From Dyella silvatica (GTDB taxonomy: Bacteria; Pseudomonadota; Gammaproteobacteria; Xanthomonadales; Rhodanobacteraceae), in the NCBI RefSeq assembly GCF_026283955.1, contig NZ_JAPDPE010000006.1, forward strand, positions 17,052 to 81,051: a stretch of DNA of 64,000 nt, written 5' to 3'. The translations under genes were made by a program, and so were the position numbers. Of the stretch, positions 16,525-25,630 are shown piece by piece (within the stretch, counting starts at the first letter, position 1; each line of letters opens with the position of its first letter). The notes under the pieces were generated by a model. That model saw only the letters and a list, made by a program, of their open reading frames with translations. It made no database searches and had not been told where the DNA came from.

Positions 16525-18330
16525 TTACTTAGCTGTGTCCTTATTCACCTTGGATGCGGCGATCCACTGGTTCACGCGTGTTTCGAGCACATCCAGCGGC
16601 AACGCACCGCCACCGAGAATCTCGTCATGAAAGGCGCGGATGTCAAAGCGCTCACCCAGCTCCTTCTTCGCCCTCTCACGCAGCTCAAGAATTTTCAGCT
16701 GACCCATTTTGTACGCCAGTGCCTGGCCGGGCCAGGAAATATAACGGTCGGTCTCGGCCTGCAGATCGGGCTCGTCCTGGCTGGAATGGGTGTGGAAGAA
16801 ATCCACCATCTGCTGGCGTGTCCAATGCTTGTAGTGCACCCCGGTATCGAGCACCAGACGGTCGGCACGCAGCAACTCATCGGACAGACGACCGTAGTCG
16901 GACAGCGGGTCTTTGTAGAAACCGATGTCCTTGCCCAGACGCTCGGCGTACAGCGCCCAGCCTTCGATATACGCGGTGTAGCCGGCCTGCTGACGGAACG
17001 GCGGCAACGCAGGCAGCGTTTGCGCAATCGAGATCTGCATATGGTGGCCGGGAATCGCCTCGTGATACGCCGTCGACTCAATCGTCAAGGTGGTGCGATT
17101 GGCGAAATCGCCGGTGTTGATGAATACCTGCCCCGCGCGTGAGCCATCGGGGGTACCCTGGTGATACTCCGCCGCCGAGGCTTCTTTCTCGCGATAGGCT
17201 TCGTCCTGCACCACTTCGACCTTGGTCTTCGGCAGCAGGCCGAACAGCTTCGGCAACTCCGGCTGCATCTGCGCGATAAAGCCGCGATAGCGGTTAAGCA
17301 GATCCTCACGCGAGCTGGGGTGCAGCTTGGGGTTTTCTTTCATCGCCGCACGAAAACCAGCCAGATCGGCATAACCCTGCGCCTTGGCGATCGCGGTCAT
17401 TTCTGTTTCGATGCGCTTGACCTCGGCCAGGCCCAACGCGTGAATGCGTGCCGGGCTTTCGGTCGTGGTGGTCATCTGCTCAACCTGAAAGCGATAGATC
17501 GCGTCGCCATTCGGCAACTGCCATATACCCGGCTGAGCGCGCCCGTGCGGGGCGTAATCCTTGGCGACAAACTCACCCAGCTTGCGATAGGCCGGACGCA
17601 CTTCGTTGTCGATGGCGGCGATGATCGCCTCGCGCAAACGCTTGCGATCGGCCTCGGGCATGTTGTCGGGAAAATGCTTCAGCGGCTCGGCAAACGCATT
17701 CTCGGCGCCGGCGGGCTTGGCGATGTTGTCGATCTGCACCACGACTTTTTCCAGCAGGAATTTCGGCGGCATCAAGCCGTCGCGCAAACCCTGCTGCGCC
17801 ATCGCCGTGGATTGCTCCAGCACCTTGGGCACCGCGTGCAGGCGCTGCAGGTAGTCCTCATACTGTTTGGCATTGTCGAAGGGAATCGAGCTGATTAACT
17901 CCGGCAGTTGCAGATGTATGCCACTCATCTGATCCAGCGGCATCTCGTAAAGTTTGAGGTCGACACCGCGCAAATTGTCTTTCAGCTGGCGCACCATCAA
18001 CTGCTGATTGAGCGCGTCGTCGCTGGAAAAACCGCGCGTATCGATGGCTTCGAAACGCTTGAGAAAATCAGCAGTGACTTTGCGCTCGCTCTGCACATGC
18101 GCCAGCGAGGCATCGCTCCAGCGGTCGTTGTAGCGCAGGTCGCCCAAGGTGGTGGCGAACTCCGGCGAATTTTCCAGGTTGTGCTGCCACTGCTCAGCAA
18201 GCAATGCATTGAGCGCCTTGACCCGGGTTGCCACATCCACCTGCGGCGCTACAGGTGCTGTCTGCGCGACGGCAGCCAGGCTCACAGAACCCAACAAGCT
18301 CGCACAAATCAGCGTCGATAAAATCTTCAT
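16525..18330 (-). CDS. DUF885-family zinc metallopeptidase-like protein, secreted
   Basis: 601 residues with signal peptide (MKILSTLICASLLGSVSLAA). The body matches the DUF885 family. It has LTIESTAYHEAIPGHHMQIS around residue 420 with the HExxxGH zinc-site pattern, then YIEGWALYAERLGKDIGFY with a downstream Glu, and a C-terminal half in VNQWIAASKVNKD. Family members are periplasmic or cell-surface peptidases of poorly known substrate. The gene lies between the permease cluster and the PDZ/regulator genes and is co-directional with both. The start is well supported by the signal peptide. Confidence 0.88.
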   Translation of the reverse strand: MKILSTLICASLLGSVSLAAVAQTAPVAPQVDVATRVKALNALLAEQWQHNLENSPEFATTLGDLRYNDRWSDASLAHVQSERKVTADFLKRFEAIDTRGFSSDDALNQQLMVRQLKDNLRGVDLKLYEMPLDQMSGIHLQLPELISSIPFDNAKQYEDYLQRLHAVPKVLEQSTAMAQQGLRDGLMPPKFLLEKVVVQIDNIAKPAGAENAFAEPLKHFPDNMPEADRKRLREAIIAAIDNEVRPAYRKLGEFVAKDYAPHGRAQPGIWQLPNGDAIYRFQVEQMTTTTESPARIHALGLAEVKRIETEMTAIAKAQGYADLAGFRAAMKENPKLHPSSREDLLNRYRGFIAQMQPELPKLFGLLPKTKVEVVQDEAYREKEASAAEYHQGTPDGSRAGQVFINTGDFANRTTLTIESTAYHEAIPGHHMQISIAQTLPALPPFRQQAGYTAYIEGWALYAERLGKDIGFYKDPLSDYGRLSDELLRADRLVLDTGVHYKHWTRQQMVDFFHTHSSQDEPDLQAETDRYISWPGQALAYKMGQLKILELRERAKKELGERFDIRAFHDEILGGGALPLDVLETRVNQWIAASKVNKDTAK

Positions 18331-18339
18331 GTTGCCCCT

Positions 18340-18647
18340 TCAATGCATGGGTTCGGAAATCTCGATCAAATTCAGATCGGGATCGCGAACGTAAATGGAA
18401 CGAATTTTCTGTGTCGCTCCGGTGCGTGGCACCGGGCCTTCGACGATAGGCCAGCCACAGCCTTGTATATGCGCAATAACCTGCTCCAGCGGTACTGCCG
18501 CCATAAAGCACAAGTCCAGCGCACCGGGCACCGGCAAATGCGCGCAGGGCTGAAACTCATTTGCAGCACATCGACATAGAAGCGCTTGGTCGCCTCGACA
18601 TCGACGCAGGTCAAGACGAGGTGATCCAGATGATCGATAAGAGACAT
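18340..18647 (-). pseudogene. VOC (glyoxalase-fold) family gene with internal deletion
   Basis: The first 28 or so codons from ATG 18647 read as a VOC N-terminus (LIDHLDHLVLTCVDVEATKR). The rest, in another frame, reads FQPCAHLPVPGALDLCFMAA to EGPVPRTGATQKIRSIYVRD and PDLNLIEIS. The missing part corresponds to roughly 20-25 residues between the first helix and the EFxP segment in intact relatives, removed together with the frame near 18560. Part of the fold is lost, so this is a relic rather than a sequencing slip. Intact proteins of this type resemble dioxygenase/virulence VOC proteins of about 125 residues. Confidence 0.8.
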
Positions 18648-18771
18648 GGCACTCCCGGTCGAGACATGGCACCCATAGGCAAGTCGCAGATCATGCCAGC
18701 AGACGACCGGGTAAGGACACTGCCCTTTGCCATGCCCGCCATCCCTGCCGGCAGGGATCGGCGCCGGCGCT

Positions 18772-19986
18772 TCAGGCCGCACGCGTCGCCACTACCGGAG
18801 GCACCGCCGCCGCGCGCATGGCCGGGCCAAGCACCGCCAGTTGGCCCAGGCTCCATAACACCAACGCACCGATGGGCAGGTAGATCAGCGGCAGGCGCGG
18901 CAGTTCATAAAAGCGCATCAGCATCAGGTTCAAGCCAAAGGCCAACACCATGCCCAGGCCAATACCGCCACTGACGATGAGAAAATTCTCCACCTGGAAA
19001 TAACTGAGGATATCGCGCCGGCGGGCGCCGATGGCGCGGCGGATGCCAATCTGCTTGCGCCGCTGCTGCACCCAGAAACTGGCCAGCCCGACAATCCCCA
19101 GGGCGGTCACCAGCAACAGCGCAAGAATCACCCCCACCAGCATGCCGGCCATGGCGCGGTCCTGGCGAAAGCGCAGCTCGCGCAACTCACTCAAGCTGCG
19201 GCTACTTTCTTGATCAAGTACGACCTCGGGGGCAATTTTCGCCACCGCGGCCCGCGCATCGCGCAAGACCCGTGGCAATACCTGTGGATCGGCGCGTAGC
19301 AAGTAGACACCGGCGAACTTAGGCCCCGGCTGAGCCGGTGCAAATACCGTCCACTCGGCTGCAGCCACGCCGCTCCCAGCCGGATCGGGCCGCACCAGGT
19401 TGGCGACGATACCGACCACGCGGAAGTGCAGCTTACCGGTCCAGAACTCCTTGCCCAAGGGGTCGGCACCTGGCCATAAATGTTCGGCCAGCGCGTGCGA
19501 TATCAGCACCGAAGCATCCTCAGGCACGAAGCTGTTCAATGGCCGGTAATCTTCGGGCTGCAAGGTTTGCCCGGCGATCAGGCGTAATCCGAAAGCTTGC
19601 AGGCTGCCCGGCCCGCCGACGTAGAAATCGACCACGGCATTGGCTTTTCCGCTCGCCGGATCGGTGGTGATGCCTGCCGTACCGGCGTGCTCACCAAACG
19701 GCACCGCGTTGACCACACTGACCGACTGCATGCCCGGAATCGTGCGTAAGCCGGCCAGCACACGGGCATTGAGGTCGACCGCTTGCGATTGCTCAAAGCC
19801 CGCCAGCTTGACCACGGCCAGTGACGCATCGTCGACGCCGCTGTAAATGTGCATCAACTGCACGCGGTTGTAGATCAGGAAACAGGCATTGCAAAGCACC
19901 GCGCAGGCGAACGCGATCTCCAGCCCGATCAATAAGGTGGCGAGACGGTGCCGACTCAGCGCGGCGAGAATAGGACGGATCTGCAT
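18772..19986 (-). CDS. ABC permease, FtsX/MacB type, pair 5 subunit II
   Basis: 404 residues. TM1 is at about 16-40 (including IAFACAVLCNACFLIYN), then a large periplasmic MacB-core-like domain. Three C-terminal TM segments start near ALLLVTALGIVGLASFWV. The FtsX coupling segment QQRRKQIGIRRAIGARRRDI should contact the ATPase encoded at 32180. It is the closest relative of the subunit II at 24406 (shared PRLPLIYLP and AVPPVVATR end). It carries no ATPase domain, so it depends on the shared one. Separated from its subunit I partner by a 244-base insertion with inverted ends. Confidence 0.88.
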   Translation of the reverse strand: MQIRPILAALSRHRLATLLIGLEIAFACAVLCNACFLIYNRVQLMHIYSGVDDASLAVVKLAGFEQSQAVDLNARVLAGLRTIPGMQSVSVVNAVPFGEHAGTAGITTDPASGKANAVVDFYVGGPGSLQAFGLRLIAGQTLQPEDYRPLNSFVPEDASVLISHALAEHLWPGADPLGKEFWTGKLHFRVVGIVANLVRPDPAGSGVAAAEWTVFAPAQPGPKFAGVYLLRADPQVLPRVLRDARAAVAKIAPEVVLDQESSRSLSELRELRFRQDRAMAGMLVGVILALLLVTALGIVGLASFWVQQRRKQIGIRRAIGARRRDILSYFQVENFLIVSGGIGLGMVLAFGLNLMLMRFYELPRLPLIYLPIGALVLWSLGQLAVLGPAMRAAAVPPVVATRAA

Positions 19987-20004
19987 GGGTGCTCCTTAAA
20001 GCCT

Positions 20005-20224
20005 GTTCACGATCTCTGCGTGGCTCGCGCCACGGGCTGTTTGCCGGCACGACAAGAAAGAACGAAGAGGTGTACGTCGGTACACGACCGAGAGATGGCA
20101 CGGTCGCGCGGACAAATAGACGCGGTTCGAAAGGTTGAGCTGCTGTGACCACCGTGCGCCTGTGCCATGCACTCCAGCCCGGCGGCCACAGCAACTCAAC
20201 GCGAGACACTCAGAGATCATGAAT
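20005..20224. mobile_element. MITE-like insertion with imperfect terminal inverted repeats
   Basis: Left end 20005-20029 and right end 20200-20224 are imperfect inverted repeats of about 25 bp (both contain GATCTCTG and CTCGCG). A second inverted pair (20134-20150 with 20184-20200, 15 of 17 matching) and a GTGTAC/GTACAC palindrome lie inside. No coding sequence is present. It sits between the two subunit genes of permease pair 5, where the other pairs have gaps of only 1-16 bases. A transposase-dependent origin is inferred. Confidence 0.6.
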
Positions 20225-20230
20225 CGGTTC

Positions 20231-21553
20231 TCACAGTGTCTTTAGTTGCAGACCGAGGGGAATCCTGCTGGCACGCAACGCGGGCAAGGCCGCCGCCAGC
20301 AGGCTGGAAAAAATCGCCAAGACAAAGGTGATCAGAAACATCGCAATGTCCAGATGTGCCAGGTCGGCATACGCCGCAGGCTGCTGCCGCACCAACCACA
20401 GCCCCAGCAGGGTGAACAACCAGCCGCCGATGCCACCCAGCAAACCAATCATCCCGGCCTCGACCAGGCATTGCGCGAACACCGCGCCACGGGTGGCCCC
20501 CAAGGCGCGACGCACGCCGATCTCGCCGCTGCGGCGCAAGAATTTGGCCAACAGCAGGCCAACCGTGTTGAACAAACAGATGGCCAGAAAGGCAAAGGAC
20601 AACCAGGTTTGCAAACGCACGTCGCTCGGCACGACCTGGTTGTATTCAAGCCATTGCATCAGGTTGCGCAGACGGGTGTTGTCAGCATGGGTGAATCGTC
20701 CCAGTGTTTTTTGCTGCGCGGCATAGTCGGCCAGAAAGCGGGCATAAGCGTCGACCTTGGCAGGGTCGCGCAACTCGACCCACATCGTTATCCAGATACA
20801 CGGGGCGTTTTCCAGCTTGCCGTAGTCCTCAGGCACAATCCAGCAATTGAACACCCCAAAACTACCTGCATTGATCTCCATCCCACTGAAGAACGGAAGA
20901 TAAAGATCTTCGGGCTTGGCATAGAAATCAGCCGTGTTTCCATGCGCGAAGCGTCCGCCGGCAACGGCATAAAACTGCGGCGAGGGCCGCCACGGTTTCA
21001 GCACCCCGACAATGCGTACATCGGTGTCGCGCAAACGCAGCGTGCGGCCTACGCTATTGGCACCGCCAAACAGCTTGTCGTTGAGATGGGCTGAAATCAC
21101 CACCACGCGCGCCCGATTTTCATCGTCGCTCGGCTGCCATGGGCCACCGTACTGAAACGGCACATCGAACATCGGAAAAAAATCGGTGGTGGTGGACAAG
21201 CTATGCGTGATCAACACGGGCAGATTCAAATCGGGCACGCGTAGCCTGACGTCGCTCTGCGCCAGCAAAGCTTGCCGATCGGCTCGCTGCGCGCGCCATA
21301 AATCGACCGCCGAGTGGTAATCCATCATGTCGCCCGGTTCGCGATGTTCGGCGCGCGATGTATCCGGATCGACCTGTGGATAGAACAGCATGCTGCTGCG
21401 AGCGGGAATAGGATCGCCCGAGAGCAGATGCATCACGGTCAGTGTCGTCATGCTGGTGCCAATGCCTACCGCGATCGCCAATACCATCAGCGCGGTAAGC
21501 ACTTTGTTGCGCTTGAGACTACGCAACGCCAGATCCAAGTAATAACCAAACAT
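20231..21553 (-). CDS. ABC permease, FtsX/MacB type, pair 5 subunit I
   Basis: 440 residues from ATG 21553 (MFGYYLDLALRSLKRNKVLT). TM1 is at about 18-42, followed by a periplasmic core of some 250 residues with two cysteines in FNCWIVPEDYGKLENAPCIW. Three C-terminal TM segments surround the coupling segment RRSGEIGVRRALGATRGA. It is most like the subunit I at 25631, sharing the start and LFYPQ-DP. The frame extends to 21616 but those residues do not match its paralogues. It probably pairs with the product of 18772-19986 as a LolC/LolE-like heterodimer (inference). Confidence 0.9.
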   Translation of the reverse strand: MFGYYLDLALRSLKRNKVLTALMVLAIAVGIGTSMTTLTVMHLLSGDPIPARSSMLFYPQVDPDTSRAEHREPGDMMDYHSAVDLWRAQRADRQALLAQSDVRLRVPDLNLPVLITHSLSTTTDFFPMFDVPFQYGGPWQPSDDENRARVVVISAHLNDKLFGGANSVGRTLRLRDTDVRIVGVLKPWRPSPQFYAVAGGRFAHGNTADFYAKPEDLYLPFFSGMEINAGSFGVFNCWIVPEDYGKLENAPCIWITMWVELRDPAKVDAYARFLADYAAQQKTLGRFTHADNTRLRNLMQWLEYNQVVPSDVRLQTWLSFAFLAICLFNTVGLLLAKFLRRSGEIGVRRALGATRGAVFAQCLVEAGMIGLLGGIGGWLFTLLGLWLVRQQPAAYADLAHLDIAMFLITFVLAIFSSLLAAALPALRASRIPLGLQLKTL

Positions 21554-21679
21554 ATTCTCAACTCCGTCATCTGCTCTACGCACAGCTACCGTTGGCCCGA
21601 GCCCCGTCTCGCACAACCGCTTCGCGCAGGTTGCATTGCGTGACGCTGGGTTGCCTAGGCCGCTGCCACAAACGCACCC

Positions 21680-22933
21680 TTACACCGAACGTGTCGCCAC
21701 GATCGGCGGCACCATCGACGCACGCCGGGCCGGAACGAATACCGCGGCCTGCCCTAGCAGCAACACCGCGGCCACCCCCAGCCACAAGTAACTCATCGGC
21801 ATGCGTGCCATCTCGAAGCGCTGGATCAACAAGAGGTTGAGGGCCAACGCGAGCACCGTGCCGACGATCGCCCCACCGCCGGCGATCAATAAATTTTCGG
21901 TCTGGAAATAACGCAAGATATCGACGCGCCGCGCACCCACTGCGCGCCGTATCCCGATCTGGTGCTGGCGCTGACCGACCCAGAAACTGGTCAGCCCAAC
22001 AATGCCTGCCGCCGTAACGCCAAGCAGGATGACGCACACCACGCCCATCAGAATCGCCATGCCGATATCGTCACGGTAGGCACGGGCGCGAATCGCCGCA
22101 AACGACTGCGACGGTGTTCTGATATCCGCAAACACGCGTAGTGGATTGACCTGATAAAGCGCGGCAGGCGCCGCCCGCATCGCTGCCTGCAGACGTCCCG
22201 GTTTGGCACGCACCGCATAGAACGCGAAGAAGCCCTCGCGCTGAATCGGCAGCAGCACCGAGTTATAGGCAAAGGTCTCCGTCCAGCGGTTGATTCCTGG
22301 TACCTGCAGCTGCTCTACCACGCCGATGATCGTGATGGGCTTGGGAGTGCCGGCCAGATAAACCACTTTGCCTACCGCATCGCCGTGCGGGAAAAGCAAG
22401 TCGGCAAGTGCCTTGGTCACGATGACGACCGGTGGTTGGCGGATATCGCGCAAACCCTGATGCAGGATATCCGCGTGGCTGAACGCGCGTCCCGCCAGCA
22501 AGCGCAAACCCAAGGTAGGCAATAACTGTTCATCACCTAGATAAAAGCTCACTCGCGCCGTCTGTTGCGGCTGATCCGGATCCAGGCGAATGCCTTCGTT
22601 CCAGCTGCTGTCGAGCAAGGGCATGCTGGTGGTCGGCGCCACTGACTCCACGTCCGGCAATTGACGCAACGCGGCCAGGTCCTCCTGCTGCATGGCGCCT
22701 AGTTTTTGCGCACTACCCTCAAGCTCTTCGTTCGGCGCGTTGACCCAGGCCTGCTGGATCAGAAACAGATCGCGCTCGACAATGCCGGTAGGCCGGTTCA
22801 TGCGCTCGATGCGCTCGCCGATGATAAATACCGCGTTGCAGACAATCGCCAGGGTCAACGCGATCTGCAAGCCGATCAACACCACGCCGGCTTTATGTCG
22901 ACGCAAGGCCCGGAGAATGGGAGATATGCTCAT
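21680..22933 (-). CDS. ABC permease, FtsX/MacB type, pair 4 subunit II
   Basis: 417 residues from ATG 22933 (MSISPILRALRRHKAG). TM1 is at about 18-38 with the IVCNA motif shared by all subunits II here. The periplasmic domain follows, then LLGVTAAGIVGLTSFWVGQ and RQHQIGIRRAVGARRVDILR before the last TM segments. It ends with VPPIVATRSV, the conserved end of this subgroup. It lies 14 bases after subunit I of the same pair. It belongs to the subgroup with 26984 and 29550, judged by the shared LTSFWVGQRR block. Confidence 0.9.
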   Translation of the reverse strand: MSISPILRALRRHKAGVVLIGLQIALTLAIVCNAVFIIGERIERMNRPTGIVERDLFLIQQAWVNAPNEELEGSAQKLGAMQQEDLAALRQLPDVESVAPTTSMPLLDSSWNEGIRLDPDQPQQTARVSFYLGDEQLLPTLGLRLLAGRAFSHADILHQGLRDIRQPPVVIVTKALADLLFPHGDAVGKVVYLAGTPKPITIIGVVEQLQVPGINRWTETFAYNSVLLPIQREGFFAFYAVRAKPGRLQAAMRAAPAALYQVNPLRVFADIRTPSQSFAAIRARAYRDDIGMAILMGVVCVILLGVTAAGIVGLTSFWVGQRQHQIGIRRAVGARRVDILRYFQTENLLIAGGGAIVGTVLALALNLLLIQRFEMARMPMSYLWLGVAAVLLLGQAAVFVPARRASMVPPIVATRSV

Positions 22934-22947
22934 GGTCAGGCCCCGGA

Positions 22948-24279
22948 TCAGTTTGACTTGAGCTGCCAGGCGGGTTGCACCCGCGCGGCACGAAAAGTCG
23001 GATAAACACCGGCGAGTAAGGTCACGCCTACCGCCAGCACCATGGTGATCCCCAGCAGCGACCAGTCCAGCCGAGCCAGTGCGGCGATTTCTGGGCGAAA
23101 CACCCAACCCACACTCATCACCCCAACCCCCGTCAGCAAAAGCCCCAGCGCGCCGCCCGCCGCGCCGATCATTCCCGCCTCCATCAGAAACTGTGCATAC
23201 AGGGCACGGCGCGGCGCACCCAGGGCGCGACGTACACCGATCTCACCACTGCGGCGCAGAAACTTGGCCAGCATCAGGCCCACGGTATTGACCAGGCACA
23301 CCACCAGCAGACCCAGGGCGACCAAGAGCGAGATACGCGTGTCGCTGGGCACCACGCCTTGATGATCGAGCACCGCCGGCACGTCGCGCAAAAGGTTGTT
23401 CGGCGCCCAGTGAAAGCGTCCCGCCCGTTGCTGTTCGCGTGCGTAACCATCGAGGTATTGCCGATACTGGCTTACCGCCGCGGAGCTATCCAAGAGCGCC
23501 ATGTAGGAAATCCAGACGCAGCTCGATTGCTGCAGGCCGATAAAGCCCGGACCGGTTCTCGGCTCGTGGCAGTTGGTATTGCCGCTGTTATAGATACCCG
23601 CCGCAATACCGCGTTCAAAGGGAATGAAAACACTTTCGCCGATGGCATTGAAGTTGGCGCTGGAGGCCAGGTCATAGAACCGCGGCTGCGGATTCCAGGA
23701 ATCCATGACACCGACCACGCGATAGTCTTTGCCATCCATGCTCAGGCTCCTGCCCACGCTGTTTGCGCCATCGAACAGTTTTTGATTGAGCTCGCCGCTG
23801 ATGACCACCACCGGCGCTTGATGCGCATCGTCATCGGCGCTCCAACCCGAGCCGTACAGAAACGGCACGTCGAGCATGGGAAAGAACTCGCCATAGACCG
23901 CGTGGCCAGAGACATTGATCGGATGTTGTCCCGCCTGCCCGGGCACCAGCGAAGGCGATATGCGATACATCGCCGACTGCAACTTGGCGCGATGCGCATG
24001 CACCAAGGCCATGGCATCGGTATAGGTCAGCGCATCCGGTGGCTCGCCATTGCTGTCTCGGCTCGACGGCCCCCAGGCGTCGATCTGCGGCACGAACAAT
24101 TGCGACGATTTCCACGGAATCGGATCGCCGGAGACCGCGCGAAATACCGAATACGTCGTCATCGATGCGGCCACGCCGAAACCAATCGCAAGCACCATCA
24201 GCACCGTCAGCCCCGGGCTGCGACGCAAGCTGCGCCAGGCAAGATCGATGTAATAACCCAACATGTAGTAACCCAACAT
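22948..24279 (-). CDS. ABC permease, FtsX/MacB type, pair 4 subunit I
   Basis: 443 residues with the family layout: TM1, periplasmic core with paired cysteines (TNCHEPRTGPGFIGLQQSSC then VW), and three C-terminal TM segments around RRSGEIGVRRALGAPRRA. The N-terminus is doubled: MLGYYMLGYYIDLAW reflects a 15-base tandem repeat (14 of 15 identical). ATG 24279 has AGGGGA five bases upstream; ATG 24264 gives the family-like start. It ends in AWQLKSN, as do the subunits I at 25631 (ALQLKSN), 28243 and 30799. Confidence 0.9.
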   Translation of the reverse strand: MLGYYMLGYYIDLAWRSLRRSPGLTVLMVLAIGFGVAASMTTYSVFRAVSGDPIPWKSSQLFVPQIDAWGPSSRDSNGEPPDALTYTDAMALVHAHRAKLQSAMYRISPSLVPGQAGQHPINVSGHAVYGEFFPMLDVPFLYGSGWSADDDAHQAPVVVISGELNQKLFDGANSVGRSLSMDGKDYRVVGVMDSWNPQPRFYDLASSANFNAIGESVFIPFERGIAAGIYNSGNTNCHEPRTGPGFIGLQQSSCVWISYMALLDSSAAVSQYRQYLDGYAREQQRAGRFHWAPNNLLRDVPAVLDHQGVVPSDTRISLLVALGLLVVCLVNTVGLMLAKFLRRSGEIGVRRALGAPRRALYAQFLMEAGMIGAAGGALGLLLTGVGVMSVGWVFRPEIAALARLDWSLLGITMVLAVGVTLLAGVYPTFRAARVQPAWQLKSN

Positions 24280-24298
24280 GCATGTCCCCTAAAGTTTT

Positions 24299-24394
24299 CT
24301 CCTCGGCTTGATCGGCAAAGCCGAGGTTGGCAGAGCTGGGGCCTACCCTGAGGTTGGCCCTCCCTGGCTCCTCCCCTGCCGACAAGGGAGGAGC
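24299..24394. repeat. Two hairpin-forming palindromes between permease pairs 4 and 3
   Basis: CCTCGGCTT and AAAGCCGAGG at about 24301-24325 form one stem. GCTCCTCCC (24367-24375) and GGGAGGAGC (24386-24394) form a second with a 10-base loop. They lie in the 126-base gap between pair 3 and pair 4 and may modulate read-through or message stability. Confidence 0.5.
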
Positions 24395-24405
24395 TAAGCC
24401 GCTCG

Positions 24406-25629
24406 TTACACCGATCGCGTAGCAACCACCGGCGGCACCGCTGCCGCACGCAGCGCCGGGCCGAGCACGGCGGCTTGACCAATCAGCCACAGCACCACGG
24501 CGCCCATCGGCAAGTACATCATCGGCAGGCGCGGCAGTTCGTAATGCACCATCAGCAGCAGGTTGACGCCGTAGGCCATCGCCATGCCCAACACAATGCC
24601 GATCGTGGCGAGCAGAAAGTTCTCGGTCTGGAAGTAGCGAAGAATGTGCCTGCGGGTCGCCCCCAGGGCACGCCGCACACCGATCTGCCGACGCCGCTGC
24701 GCTACCCAGAAACTGCCCAGGCCGACAATGCCCAGCGCGGTGACCACCAGCAGCGCCACGCATACGCCCAACAGCAAACCGGCCATGGCGCGGTCATTCT
24801 GGAAAAATTTCTCGCGAACCTGATCCCAGGTTTGTTTTTTCAATACCACGCGTTTGGGGTCGAGTTGTTTGAGCTTGGCCAGTGCGGCAGCCAGCACACG
24901 CTCGCGATTTTCCGGCGCGGTACGTATCACATAGCGACCGGCAGCCATGCGAATGGGAAAGGCCATGCTGTATTCGGCCACCGCGTTATCGCTGAATGAC
25001 GGCCTGACCAGATGGGCGACCACCCCCACCACCGTAATGGGAATGTTGTCGCCCATGAACAATTCTTTGCCCAGCGGCGACACGCCTGGCCAGAGTCGGT
25101 CGGCCATAGCCTGGGTGACCACGGCCACCTTGGGCATGTTCTTGGTATCGCTGGTGCTGCCGGCCTTGACCACGGCATCGAAATCGTAAAAATCATCATG
25201 CAAAAGACTGCGTCCGGCAACCAGCTGGGTGCCCAGCGTTTCCAGCATGTTCTCGCCGTAATAGGTGGTGGCATTGAGCGTGGATTCTTTCTGGTCGCGG
25301 GCAATCTTGATGCCAGCGTTCCAGGAGCTGCCACCCAAGGGAAGCTGATTGCTCGAAGCCACCGCGGTAACACCGGGGATCTGCCGCAAGGCCGCCAAAT
25401 CCTCATTCATTCGCGGCACGCTGTCGGTCGTGGCGCTGATCGGCGAGATCTGAATATCGATCAATTCATGCTCGGCCACACCGCTAAGCATATGGATGCG
25501 ATCAATCCGCTGGGTGATCAGAAACACCGCATTGCAAACGATGGCGCAAGTCAGGGCGACTTCCAGGATCACCAGCAAGGCAGTGATCTTGTGACGGCGC
25601 AGGGCTGAGAAAATCGGCAGGATGTCCAT
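24406..25629 (-). CDS. ABC permease, FtsX/MacB type, pair 3 subunit II
   Basis: 407 residues (MDILPIFSALRRHKITALLV). TM1 carries TCAIVCNAVFL, the periplasmic domain spans about 42-275, and LVVTALGIVGLGSFWVAQ begins the second TM region. The coupling segment is RRRQIGVRRALGATRRHILR. It is closest to the subunit II at 18772 (PRLPMMYLPMG and VPPVVATR ends). The start lies one base after the stop of its subunit I partner, so translation is coupled. Confidence 0.9.
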   Translation of the reverse strand: MDILPIFSALRRHKITALLVILEVALTCAIVCNAVFLITQRIDRIHMLSGVAEHELIDIQISPISATTDSVPRMNEDLAALRQIPGVTAVASSNQLPLGGSSWNAGIKIARDQKESTLNATTYYGENMLETLGTQLVAGRSLLHDDFYDFDAVVKAGSTSDTKNMPKVAVVTQAMADRLWPGVSPLGKELFMGDNIPITVVGVVAHLVRPSFSDNAVAEYSMAFPIRMAAGRYVIRTAPENRERVLAAALAKLKQLDPKRVVLKKQTWDQVREKFFQNDRAMAGLLLGVCVALLVVTALGIVGLGSFWVAQRRRQIGVRRALGATRRHILRYFQTENFLLATIGIVLGMAMAYGVNLLLMVHYELPRLPMMYLPMGAVVLWLIGQAAVLGPALRAAAVPPVVATRSV

Positions 25630-25630
25630 G

